From Bernardetiaceae bacterium (GTDB lineage Bacteria > Bacteroidota > Bacteroidia > Cytophagales > Thermoflexibacteraceae): a stretch of DNA of 64,000 nucleotides. The stretch spans positions 124,001 to 188,000 of the forward strand of contig JANWVT010000003.1 of NCBI GenBank assembly GCA_025056255.1. The letters are read 5' to 3'. Of the stretch, positions 28,106 through 37,200 are shown piece after piece (position 1 is the first letter of the stretch; each line of letters begins with the position of its first letter). A model generated the notes under the pieces. That model searched no databases. It was not told the origin of the DNA and saw only the letters and a list, made by a program, of their open reading frames with translations. The position numbers and the translations under genes are program-made.

Positions 28106-30262
28106 TTAAAGTTGGATTCTTACTCCCGGTCCTACTAGAAAAAACCATCGCGTTTCGCGAACTAAATAGCCAAAACCAGCAAACAGTGGAAAACTAAGTT
28201 TCAAATCGCGCCGGCTAGGATAAACTGAACCTAACACTACAATGCCTAAGTCGCGGTTGTCGTTAGTAGTGTTGAAATTGAATGCATTGAGCGCCAGTGC
28301 CCCTACTCCTATTCTGTAGGGGCGCAAAGCAGCTACTTTGTTGGGCTGAAAAAAGCGAAATTGTGCTATGATGGCTAAACTGATACCTCCCAACGAGGTA
28401 AACCCCTCCTCTCCTACTTTTTTGGTAATCAGACCGGCAGGGAAAGACACATCTATGTCGAACGAGTAATGCCGTTGTAGTACTATTTCTATCTTATGGC
28501 TGTATCCGTCGCCGCCATGCCGGTCGGAGCGGTGCCGGAACAGTATTTCTATTTTGCTCCAATCGTCCAAATCGCGGGTTTTGCGGCTCAACATACTGTT
28601 GAGCAAGACAACACCCTTAGTACAGTCTTTGCGGTCGTAGGCAGCTCCGCGCACCGAGTTCTCTGCTGGGCAGGCACACAAATTTTCTATTCGGCGAAAC
28701 TCCAGCAATTGATTGGTCTGCGAACTAATACGCACCTCTGCTTCTAAGTATTGTTTTCCGAAAAAGCGGTCAGGTAAATCTATGTTATCGGTATCAAAGG
28801 CAATGCTCACTTCCTGCACTACCTTGTCATACAAAACAATTGAGGTAATGTCGGTAATAGCTTGATAGCCTTTTCCGTAGTCTATCTTGATAAAATCTAA
28901 GGGTTTAGCGCGCTGAAACTCCCGCACAGTAAGGCTAAAACCGGAGTTTTGTCCGTTCATTACCAAAGTGATGCGTTTGCGGGTAATGTCGGGTGGAATT
29001 TTCAGACGAAACTGTATCAAATTTTCATTGCGCAACAAGCTATCTTGGCGAATAGAGCTCAAACCATCAAAAGAAAAAATAGCTTTATCTAAGGATTTAC
29101 CCTCAATTCGCAAGTCTAAACTTTCTCCGGGCTGTACACTGAGGTTATCTGTCCACTCTGCTCCATCGCGCGAAAGCGTTACGCGAGCAACTGTGGTGCG
29201 AGGGATGATATTGGTATTAGTCAGATAAACAGCTTTGTCTCCGTCTTTAATGTACAAGTAGCCATCTTGCTGCCTGTGCAAACCATACAGTCGCAGGTCG
29301 CACAACACGCGATTGGTACTCAGCTTGCTTTTTGTAAATATTTCGCCAATGAGCCTACCGCCCGGTTCTTCTTGATTTTCAATGCGGTAGGTTTTTCGCA
29401 TGATTAAGTTTTTGTGATAGTCCATTTCTACTTCTTGTTCTGCTCCGTTTTGTTCATTGTACATAATGTCGTTTTTATGGAGGCGCAGAAACATCAAGCG
29501 GCTTTGCCGAGCTTGTACAGTTAGCTGAATAGGTGGCAACTGATAGGTGGGCTGCCCATTGGCACCAATAAACGGTCGCCGCGTTACTAACTGAACAGGC
29601 AAAACATGTGTACCGGGCTCATTTGCCAACAGGTGCAGACGCACACGACCTTGAAACTCGGATAACTTATAGTCAATCGGCTGATTTTCAGTCCATTTAT
29701 TTTCAATGAGTAGTATTTTCGGATCGCTAACCTCTATATCCATCAGTTCCTCTTCGCCTATATAGAGTTCGTCTTTGACCAACCGCAAACGCACTTGTGG
29801 TATTTTGTAGGGCATGAGGCGAATATTGAAAAATTGTTCGCGTAGCCCGCCCTCGTTGTACGCCAACCAGAAGTTCAGCGAAAGGAACTGAGCTTCGCTT
29901 AGGTCATAAAATCGAAGCCGTGCAGTTAAATAGTCTTGCGAAGGTGCAGGCATCAGCGAATCTAATACCTGAAAGTCGGCAGAAGGTAGCAAACGCCATT
30001 GCTGAATAGCTTCGGGATGAGTAAAATAGATTCGCAACTCAGCAATAGCCTCGCTATTTTGATACGGGAAAGCCAATTGTCGGACGCCTTGAAAATAGAT
30101 GCCATGTGTGCTTAGGGCATAATGAGCCGTGTCTATCCACAGGGCTACGTCGCGCAATATTGGCGTTCTGCCCATACGGGGTTGTGCCTGTGCAGAAGGA
30201 CTCATTACGATGAGGGCTATTACAAAACAGGTAAAAAAAATCAGCAAGTTTTTCTTAGTCAT
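28106..30262 (-). CDS. Exported protein of unknown function with outer-membrane-like C-terminus
   Basis: 718 aa. N-terminal signal peptide (LLIFFTCFVIALIVMSPSAQA). Residues ~30-430 look like beta-sandwich repeats (LRDVALWIDTAHYALSTHGIYFQG, LQVQPGESLDLRIEGKSLDKAIF style strands). A central part holds ENLCACPAENSVRGAAYDRKDC, a small cysteine cluster. The last ~120 residues alternate as in a membrane beta-barrel (GGISLAIIAQFRFF, YRIGVGALALNAFNF, LFAGFGYLVRETRWFFLVGPGVRIQL) and end in Leu. I do not recognise the family. Its start codon overlaps the stop of the MORN gene (ATGA), so translation is probably coupled and the two products likely act together at the envelope. Confidence 0.75.
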   Translation of the reverse strand: MTKKNLLIFFTCFVIALIVMSPSAQAQPRMGRTPILRDVALWIDTAHYALSTHGIYFQGVRQLAFPYQNSEAIAELRIYFTHPEAIQQWRLLPSADFQVLDSLMPAPSQDYLTARLRFYDLSEAQFLSLNFWLAYNEGGLREQFFNIRLMPYKIPQVRLRLVKDELYIGEEELMDIEVSDPKILLIENKWTENQPIDYKLSEFQGRVRLHLLANEPGTHVLPVQLVTRRPFIGANGQPTYQLPPIQLTVQARQSRLMFLRLHKNDIMYNEQNGAEQEVEMDYHKNLIMRKTYRIENQEEPGGRLIGEIFTKSKLSTNRVLCDLRLYGLHRQQDGYLYIKDGDKAVYLTNTNIIPRTTVARVTLSRDGAEWTDNLSVQPGESLDLRIEGKSLDKAIFSFDGLSSIRQDSLLRNENLIQFRLKIPPDITRKRITLVMNGQNSGFSLTVREFQRAKPLDFIKIDYGKGYQAITDITSIVLYDKVVQEVSIAFDTDNIDLPDRFFGKQYLEAEVRISSQTNQLLEFRRIENLCACPAENSVRGAAYDRKDCTKGVVLLNSMLSRKTRDLDDWSKIEILFRHRSDRHGGDGYSHKIEIVLQRHYSFDIDVSFPAGLITKKVGEEGFTSLGGISLAIIAQFRFFQPNKVAALRPYRIGVGALALNAFNFNTTNDNRDLGIVVLGSVYPSRRDLKLSFPLFAGFGYLVRETRWFFLVGPGVRIQL

Positions 30263-31959
30263 TCGGATATTGGTTTGCCTTGTACAAAAATAAGTTCTTT
30301 TTGCAGTCTGCCTTTGCGGTCATAGTAGCGCCAGCGTCCTTCTGGCAGTCCGTCTTTGTAGTTGCCCGACACTTGTAGCTGCCATTTTCCTAAAAAGCGG
30401 CGCTTTTCATGATAAATCAAGCGGGTGCCATTCCCCTTTTTGAAAGTTCCTTTGGGGAGTATTTTGCCATTAGGGGCAATAAAATCACTTATTTCTAACA
30501 ATCTGCCTGCTTGCCAATACTCTGTTTGTCGGGGTTTGCTATTGCTATGAAAATACTGCCACTCGCCATGCTCGCAATTGTAGGCAAATTTGCCTTGTGC
30601 GCAAATTTGTCCGTTAGGGAAGTAATCCGTCCAAGTGCCGTGTTTCCAGCCGTCTAGAAAAGTTCCCTTTGCTATCAGTTGTCCGTTTTGGTAAAATAGC
30701 CACTCGCCATTGGTGCAACCATTTTGCAATACTCCGGCAGCAGTTAGTTGCCCTTGAGGGTCGTAGTAAAACCATTTGCCATGAGGAAGTCCATTGTAGT
30801 ACTCGCCTATTGCTTGCAGGTTGCCATTAGGATAAAAAAATTGCCATGTGCCCATTTCTACACCTTTATGCAGCATTCCTTGCATGCGTAGTGTGCCGTT
30901 TGGGTAAAGTAAGGTGCACAGAGAATCTAAATGACCCGCCTGATAGGCACCTTTCATTAAGCAATGCCCTGATGAGCTGTACAGTGCAAAAGCTCCTTCT
31001 GGTTTTCCCTGCCGATAGGTTTGTAGTAGGGCTACTCCTGAGGCATCCCAGTAGTGTACCTTTCCTTCTAACAAGCCATTGGTGTAGCTGCCTACTGCTC
31101 TGTTTTTACCTTGTATGTCTTTGCGGACACGCACTCCGCTGCCAGAGTCCAGCAACACCTGATTTTGTACTTCTACACGAACCAAGCGTCCTTTTTTATA
31201 CAAACTTTCCTCTGCTAAAATACCACCGTGGGAGTAATGTTGTTGCCTGCCTTCCAAATTGCCCTCGTTGAACTGCAAACGATGCAATAGATTACCTTGC
31301 TGGTAAACTTCCCAAATGCCATGCAATTGCCCATCTTTAAAGTTGCCTACTATTTTCCATATTTGGTCAGGAGCGTAAAACTCCCACCTTCCTTCTGCCA
31401 GTCCTGTTAAAAAATGACCCTTAGCAAATAAGTTTCCATTTGAATAATACCACCGTGAAGCACCATGGTAGGCACCCCATCCTAACCAATGCCACTCAGC
31501 AGCCATGTTACCGTTAGGGAAGTAAACCTGCCACCATCCACGCGGACGGACGCCGTTAGTCATGCCGCGCAAAGCGTAGTGTCCCATCGGGTTGTAGTAA
31601 GCAAAAGCACTGTCGGCAATACCGTTGCGAAACCATTGCTCTCTAACCAGTCTTCCTTCGGCATACCACCTACCCCACCCATTGGCAAGCCCTTGGTGGT
31701 AGATTTGCTCGAAAAATACGCGATTAGCCACGTACCAAAACCATTTTCCTTCGGGTTTTCCCTTGTGGTAGCTCCCCTCTATAAGCAATTGCCTTGAAAC
31801 AGGGGCATAAAACTTCCAAACACCCTCCCGACTCCCCTCCACTATTTTTCCTTCCCGATGCAGTGAATCAGGAATAAAGATTTGTGCAACACTGCTACTA
31901 TGTTGCCAAACCATCCACACGCCCAAAATAACAACCCAGTTCAAATAAAGCTTCGCCAT
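30259..31959 (-). CDS. Exported MORN-repeat protein
   Basis: 566 aa from the ATG at 31959 (MAKLYLNWVVILGVWMVW...), which gives a signal peptide or anchor; the frame is open 20 codons further upstream but without signal character. Nearly all of the mature protein consists of about 18 MORN_2-type repeats of ~23 residues with a G-x-W-x-x-Y/F core (EGVWKFYAP, PEGKWFWYV, AEGRWEFYA, PHGKWFYYD, TNGEWLFYQ, PEGRWRYYD). Such repeats fold into beta-hairpin spirals. Proteins of this kind are sometimes labelled YwqK-type antitoxins by automated pipelines; nothing here supports a toxin-antitoxin role. Its stop overlaps the start of the 718-aa gene by 4 nt. It runs divergently from yajQ. Confidence 0.8.
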   Translation of the reverse strand: MAKLYLNWVVILGVWMVWQHSSSVAQIFIPDSLHREGKIVEGSREGVWKFYAPVSRQLLIEGSYHKGKPEGKWFWYVANRVFFEQIYHQGLANGWGRWYAEGRLVREQWFRNGIADSAFAYYNPMGHYALRGMTNGVRPRGWWQVYFPNGNMAAEWHWLGWGAYHGASRWYYSNGNLFAKGHFLTGLAEGRWEFYAPDQIWKIVGNFKDGQLHGIWEVYQQGNLLHRLQFNEGNLEGRQQHYSHGGILAEESLYKKGRLVRVEVQNQVLLDSGSGVRVRKDIQGKNRAVGSYTNGLLEGKVHYWDASGVALLQTYRQGKPEGAFALYSSSGHCLMKGAYQAGHLDSLCTLLYPNGTLRMQGMLHKGVEMGTWQFFYPNGNLQAIGEYYNGLPHGKWFYYDPQGQLTAAGVLQNGCTNGEWLFYQNGQLIAKGTFLDGWKHGTWTDYFPNGQICAQGKFAYNCEHGEWQYFHSNSKPRQTEYWQAGRLLEISDFIAPNGKILPKGTFKKGNGTRLIYHEKRRFLGKWQLQVSGNYKDGLPEGRWRYYDRKGRLQKELIFVQGKPISE

Positions 31960-32051
31960 GGTTGCACCTGCTTGCTGCAAATGTTGTGCTTCGTTGTAAA
32001 AAAGCAGATTTGTATTCAAATTTGGTCTTAGAAGCTAATATTTACACGCCT

Positions 32052-32546
32052 ATGCCATCTTTTGATATTGTTAATAAGATTGACCATCAACTATTAGACA
32101 ATGCTATTAATACTGCCCGCAAAGAAGTTGCCACTCGCTACGATTTGAAAGATAGCAAAACAGAAATTACGTTGGACAAAAAAAATTTGCACATTACCAT
32201 CATAACCGATAATGAGATGAGTCTCAAATCGGTAATTAAGGTAATCATCGAGCGCATGGTCAAGCAGAACTTAGATGCCAAATGCTTAGATTTTGGCAAA
32301 GCAGAATATGCCTCGGGCAATATGATTCGCAAAGACATTAGCGTGAAGGAGGGCATTGATAAGGAAATAGCAAAAAAAATTGTCAAAGACATCAAAGAAT
32401 CGGGGCTGAAAGTGCAAGCCAGTATTATGGATGAAACTGTGCGCGTAACTGGTAAAAAAATAGATGACTTGCAAGCTATTATTGCACTGTTGCGCCAAAA
32501 AGATTATAACATCCCGTTACAATTCGTTAATATGAAGCGAGACTAA
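32052..32546 (+). CDS. yajQ: YajQ family nucleotide/cyclic di-GMP-binding protein
   Basis: 164 aa from the ATG at 32052, the usual family length and start (MPSFDIVNKIDHQLLDNAINTARKE). Upstream in-frame codons give no family match. Typical segments are ATRYDLKDSKTEITL, GNMIRKDISVKEGIDKEIAKKIVKDIK and VQASIMDETVRVTGKKIDDLQAII. Family members bind nucleotides; the Xanthomonas homologue binds cyclic di-GMP and works with a transcription factor. It is a single cytosolic gene here, with tRNA-Pro following after 45 nt on the same strand but with its own promoter. Confidence 0.93.
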   Translation: MPSFDIVNKIDHQLLDNAINTARKEVATRYDLKDSKTEITLDKKNLHITIITDNEMSLKSVIKVIIERMVKQNLDAKCLDFGKAEYASGNMIRKDISVKEGIDKEIAKKIVKDIKESGLKVQASIMDETVRVTGKKIDDLQAIIALLRQKDYNIPLQFVNMKRD

Positions 32547-32548
32547 CA

Positions 32549-32580
32549 TTGCCAAATTCAAGCATTAATACATAATTTTG
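32549..32580 (+). promoter_or_regulatory. Promoter for tRNA-Pro
   Basis: TTG (32549-32551), 21 nt spacer, then TAATTTTG (32573-32580), which fits the Bacteroidota -33/-7 pattern TTTG...TAnnTTTG. The tRNA begins 11 nt later. Confidence 0.55.
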
Positions 32581-32591
32581 TAGCAATAATT

Positions 32592-32666
32592 CGGAGTGTA
32601 GCGCAGCCCGGTTAGCGCGCCACGTTCGGGACGTGGAGGCCGGAGGTTCGAATCCTCTCACTCCGA
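32592..32666 (+). tRNA. tRNA-Pro (anticodon CGG)
   Basis: 75 nt cloverleaf. Acceptor stem CGGAGTG/CACTCCG (32592-32598 with 32659-32665), D stem GCGC/GCGC, anticodon stem CCACG/CGTGG with loop TTCGGGA (anticodon CGG at 32627-32629), 5-nt variable loop, T stem GGAGG/CCTCT with loop TTCGAAT, discriminator A. It decodes CCG. CCA is not encoded. Confidence 0.97.
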
Positions 32667-32820
32667 CTGAATCGTGCTTTATATAATCAGGCAGGGATTT
32701 TTTGTAGCATGTGTTGTAATGCAAGCAATTTTACAATAAGCTGATAGTCAGCCCCTTGCTAAAAAGAAAATGTGCTATTTCTCATAACGCTGGGGCAACA
32801 GCAAGCAACATAGATATCCT

Positions 32821-34023
32821 TTAAAAATCCCATGGTAGCTCACTAACATTGTGCAACTGTTTGCGGATGTGAGAAGCATTAAGCATCATTTGCATCCAAT
32901 CTGCTCGGGTTAAACCCAAAGCTGACATGCCAGCTTCGCCTTTCCGAATAGGAATGATAGTGTAGCCAATTTTAGGTGGTTGCTGTTTATGTACCCAAGT
33001 CAAATGATAGCCTACTTGCTGGATGTGCGTTCGATTGCCTTTTTTAACCAATGTTAGCTCAGCAATGATGCCACTGTCGCGGTAGAGTGTGCGCTGATTG
33101 GAAATGAAATTACCAACCGAAAAAAATACAGGCACTTTTTTGAGCGTATCCGATTGCGGAGTGAGATAGTCAAACGGCTGCACTACATGTGGATGAGCAC
33201 CTAAAATGGCATCCGCACCCAAATTGATACAAAACTGCGCTAAACTACGTTGCTCTTTGTTCTCGTATTGCTCGTACTGGTTGCCCCAGTGGAATATAAC
33301 CAAAATAAAATCGGCTTGCAGGTGCCGCGCTTTTGCCAAGTCAATGCGTATTTGAGCAGTATCAATCAAGTTCACTACATTGGGCGGATGCACCCTGATA
33401 CCGTTGGTGTCGTAAGTGTAGTTGAGAATGGCAAGTCGAAAATGCTGATGCTGCCACAGGAAAGGATATAGCCGCTCCCGTTCGGCAGTATCGCGAAAAG
33501 TACCGGTGTGCATCATTCCGATGCTGTCGAGTACAGACAGCGTGCGTTCCATTCCTTTTTTGCCTCTGTCATAAGCATGATTGTTGGCTGTAAGCAGCAA
33601 GTTATATCCGGAGCGATGCAAGTCAAATGCTAATTGGTCGGGACTGGAAAACTGAGGATAGCCACTGTATGGTGCTCCGCCCAAAGTAAGCTCTAAGTTG
33701 CCGATTACTAAATTGCACGTGCGAAAGTAAGGTGCTACATGGCGGAAAATAGGCGTGTAGTCATAGTTTTTACTGACCTTGTCAAAAGCAGATTGGATGA
33801 TGGGGTCATGCCCCATGATGTCGCCAGTAAAAGCAACTTTCACTACAAGCGAATCGTTAGCCGATTGCACAACAGAATCGGCAAGCAGCATAGTTGAATC
33901 GGATTTACCAACCGTATTTTTACTGCTCCAATAAGCTATCCATGCCATTATTATAATGCAAGCGGATATTATTGGTATGCGTTGCGTTTTTTTTAAAACA
34001 AAAGCGAACACAGCCTTGTGCAT
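32821..34023 (-). CDS. CapA family metallophosphatase-like protein (poly-gamma-glutamate/capsule type)
   Basis: 400 aa from the ATG at 34023, which gives a positively charged N-terminus and one membrane-spanning segment (IPIISACIIIMAWIAYW); the frame stays open upstream into the terminator region but without family match. The domain shows CapA-family blocks: VAFTGDIMGHDPI, VIGNLELTLGG, LLLTANNHAYDRGKKGMERTL, FHWGNQYEQYENKEQRSLAQFCINLGADAILGAHPHVVQPF and FFSVGNFISNQ. CapA-like proteins belong to the calcineurin-like metallophosphoesterase fold and occur in poly-gamma-glutamate and polysaccharide systems, but most stand-alone homologues have no proven role. No capBC genes are nearby. Confidence 0.87.
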   Translation of the reverse strand: MHKAVFAFVLKKTQRIPIISACIIIMAWIAYWSSKNTVGKSDSTMLLADSVVQSANDSLVVKVAFTGDIMGHDPIIQSAFDKVSKNYDYTPIFRHVAPYFRTCNLVIGNLELTLGGAPYSGYPQFSSPDQLAFDLHRSGYNLLLTANNHAYDRGKKGMERTLSVLDSIGMMHTGTFRDTAERERLYPFLWQHQHFRLAILNYTYDTNGIRVHPPNVVNLIDTAQIRIDLAKARHLQADFILVIFHWGNQYEQYENKEQRSLAQFCINLGADAILGAHPHVVQPFDYLTPQSDTLKKVPVFFSVGNFISNQRTLYRDSGIIAELTLVKKGNRTHIQQVGYHLTWVHKQQPPKIGYTIIPIRKGEAGMSALGLTRADWMQMMLNASHIRKQLHNVSELPWDF

Positions 34024-34111
34024 GAATTGATTAACCAGCAAAGTAAAGCATTTTATTTGGCATGATAACTCGGCAAGCCAAATACGCTGCTTCCAATAAA
34101 AGTACATTAAA

Positions 34112-34150
34112 ATACCCCCGAACAGCTTTGAGAAAGCCTGTTGGGGGTAT
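34112..34150 (-). terminator. Long hairpin terminator after the giant T9SS gene
   Basis: Outer stem ATACCCCC (34112-34119) with GGGGGTAT (34143-34150), then AACA/TGTT and an inner stem GCTTT-GAG-AAAGC. On the minus strand the stem is followed by TTTTAATG. It lies 57 nt past the stop of the 3747-aa gene and before capA. Confidence 0.75.
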
Positions 34151-34206
34151 CGTTGTGTTGAGTGAGAAAGCTCAGAATATTGCAACTAACGCAGCAACAC
34201 CGCTGC

Positions 34207-37200
34207 TTATTCTTTTATCCATTTCATCCATATTTCACCTTGATTTGTTTGGCAGCACAACAAATAGATGCCCGAGGTCATGCCGCTAATATTGAATAGC
34301 CACTCGTTAGGTTGTTGTCGTTCTATCAAAACTGGAACAGTCTGCCCCAGTAGGTTAATCATGCGACAAGATTCTACTTTGAGTAAATTGCCTTTTAGGG
34401 TAAGTCGGTCTCCTGCAGGATTAGGGAACAGTTGCAAAGGAATAACCGCAGGCCAGTCTTCAATACCTACGATGGTACCGTTGTCCAAAGAAACAGCAGC
34501 TGAATTAAAGCGACAACCACTCGTAGTAATGAGGCTAACTGTGTAGCTACCTGGTTGTTCTGCTACGAACTCGTTAGCAGTGGTAGCGGCAACAAATTGC
34601 CCATTGCGGAACCACTCGTAGCGCTGTGGTACAAAATTTCCTGTTGCTTGGGCAAACAAGCGTCCGCCTTGTGCTACAGTCAATACCACATTAACGTTGT
34701 TGATTTGCCGAATTTCTATTTCATTGCTGCTGACATGGAAACAGTTAACGCCTTGGGTTCGCACCATAGCTCTGTATCTGCCAGCTGTGGAGGGTGTAAA
34801 GTTGCGTCCTTGTACGCCTGATAGAATGCTGCCGTTGCGCATCCAACGAAACTCAACTGCATCTTCCATTCCCATTACCTGCAAAACGGTGTTGAAAGCC
34901 TCATTGCCGCAAATTTCGGTGTTGCCTTGCGCACGAATAGCAAAGGCAACGGCAGCGCTGCAAATTACTCGCACCTGTGTAACAAAGCTGGTGAGCGTCA
35001 AATCGGGTGCATGCGAGTTGGTAACCTCTACCCAATACCTGCCTGTATCGTCTGCTTGTGAACGGCTAACGGTATATTCAGGCGTAGATGAGTTGCTCCG
35101 TACAACAGCGTCGTCTTTCAACCAACGATAGCGATTGTTAGTACCACCTGTTTGAATGGTTAGTGTGAAAGGTTGTCCATGTTCCACAGTTAGTTCGGCA
35201 GCCGTACCAATGAGTGCCTGCGGAGCATAAATGACCTGTGCAGTACTTCTGCGGTTGCGGAAGCGAATCATGAGTGGTTCGATGGTGCCGAAGTCCATCA
35301 AATTGCCATAAATGGTGAGCAACTGCAGACGCGGTCGGTCGGCAATGCTAAGAGGTACATCCGGTAGGCGGTTGTTGTGCAACAGGAGTTGCTCTATGCC
35401 ATCAGGCAAGTTATTAAAAGCGGGCGGTAGCGATTCTATGCTATTGTCTGCCAAATTGAGCACCCTGAGGCTGCCAAACGTTCCCACAATGGACTGTGGC
35501 ACCGTACGCAAACGATTGCCTCCTATGCGCAATACCTGCAAATTTCGCAACTGCCCAATCTGCTCTGGTATTTCTTCTATCTGATTGTTGTCTAACAGAA
35601 GGTTAACAAGTTTGCTCAGGTTCCCGATTTCATGCGGCAGGCGTGTAAAGCGATTGCCTGAGAGCCAAAGAGTTCGCAGTTCGCCAAATTCGCCTATATG
35701 AGTTGGAATTTCTCCTTCCAACAGGTTATAGCTTAGGTCTAAGTAAGTAAGTTTTGGGTGGCTACTAAGCGACTTTGGAATGCGTCCCGAAATTTTGTTA
35801 TGTGAAAAATTGAGGTATTCCAAAGAGTCTAAAATACCTGCACCGCGCATTTCAATGAAAATATCGGGTATTTCGCCTTTCAGGTTGTTATTAGAAAGGT
35901 TGATGCGCGTTACACGTCCATTAGCAGTTTGTATGCCGTACCATGTTGCTACGGGATTGGGGAAGTCGAAACGGTTTGTCCAATTGTCTCCATCGAGTCG
36001 GCGATATAGTTCTACCAATATCAGGGAGTCGGTTTGAGAACGCATATATTGCAAAACGTTCAGCCGAATGCGTCGGCGGAGGATAACTAAGCCGGGTGCA
36101 TCAGGATGGCGCACTTCGCAATAATAAAATCCACTGTCTTGAACAGTTAGGCGCCTGAGAGTAAGCGCTGCACCAGTAGCACCTGCAATCAGACGATTGT
36201 CTTTGAACCATTGGTAAGTGTTTTGTCTGCCTTTAGCGGTGGTTTGCAGGGTAATAGTTTTGGTTTCGAACTCGGTAATAGTTTGCTCTTCGTTGATAGG
36301 GGCTTGTGGCGCAAAAGCAACACTAACCCCTCTGCCTCTCAGCACTGGTAAAACACCTTCAAATGCATCAAATTCTAACTGGTTCTCAGATACATCAAGC
36401 ACTCTGAGCCTTGCTAGTTGCAGTACGGGGTTTATTAGTCCTGCTAGCCCTTTTCCTTTCAAATTCAGCGCGGTAACACGCCCCTTGCGTACGCTTACAC
36501 CGTGCCATGTGCGCACAGGCTTATACAAGTCCCAGCCGGGCTGCCAATTTCTGCCGTTGGCACTGTTGTAGAGTGCCACCAGTATCAACGAATCGCTTAC
36601 TTCATAGTAAACCTGAACGCTAATTCTTTGCTCCAATTCTATTTCACAGCCCGAATGGATGTGCTTAGCCAAGATGCGGAAAGTAGTGTTTCGCTGTAAA
36701 GGATTAGTATTGAAAACAAGGGTTGAGCCAACACTCCCACTTTTTGCCGGACCGATCTGGGTGGTATCAACCATAAGCCGATAACTTACATCGGCTTGTA
36801 TATTGCTAACGCTAATGGTCAAGATTTCATCAGGGTCAGCTTCTGTATCTCCTGTGACAGTTAGGTTGGCTGCCGGACGGCTAACCTGAGGCATGGTTTG
36901 ATTCAGTAACAGTACTGTTGAAGCACAGTTGCTCAACGCATAAGTAACTTTGATGGCTGATAGCGGGGTATCCTCTGCAATACCTGTAAGAACCAGCGTA
37001 GTATCGGTTTGCAAAGGCAAGTTTACAAACTCGTTAATGTCATCGTTGTTCAAATCTACGTGATAAAACCCGTTAATGACCCCATTGGTGATGCGGAGCG
37101 ACAGCTTGCCATCTGGCTTAACACATGAAGTAGGGGCAGTAATGGTTGCCGATGCAACAATAGGCTTGCCTCCACTAATGAGCTTGATGAACGGAAAAGG

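Noticed and set aside
30259-31959. Calling the MORN-repeat gene a YwqK-type antitoxin
   Set aside because: No toxin gene adjoins it and the protein is exported, with about 18 repeats; the label would be annotation by association.
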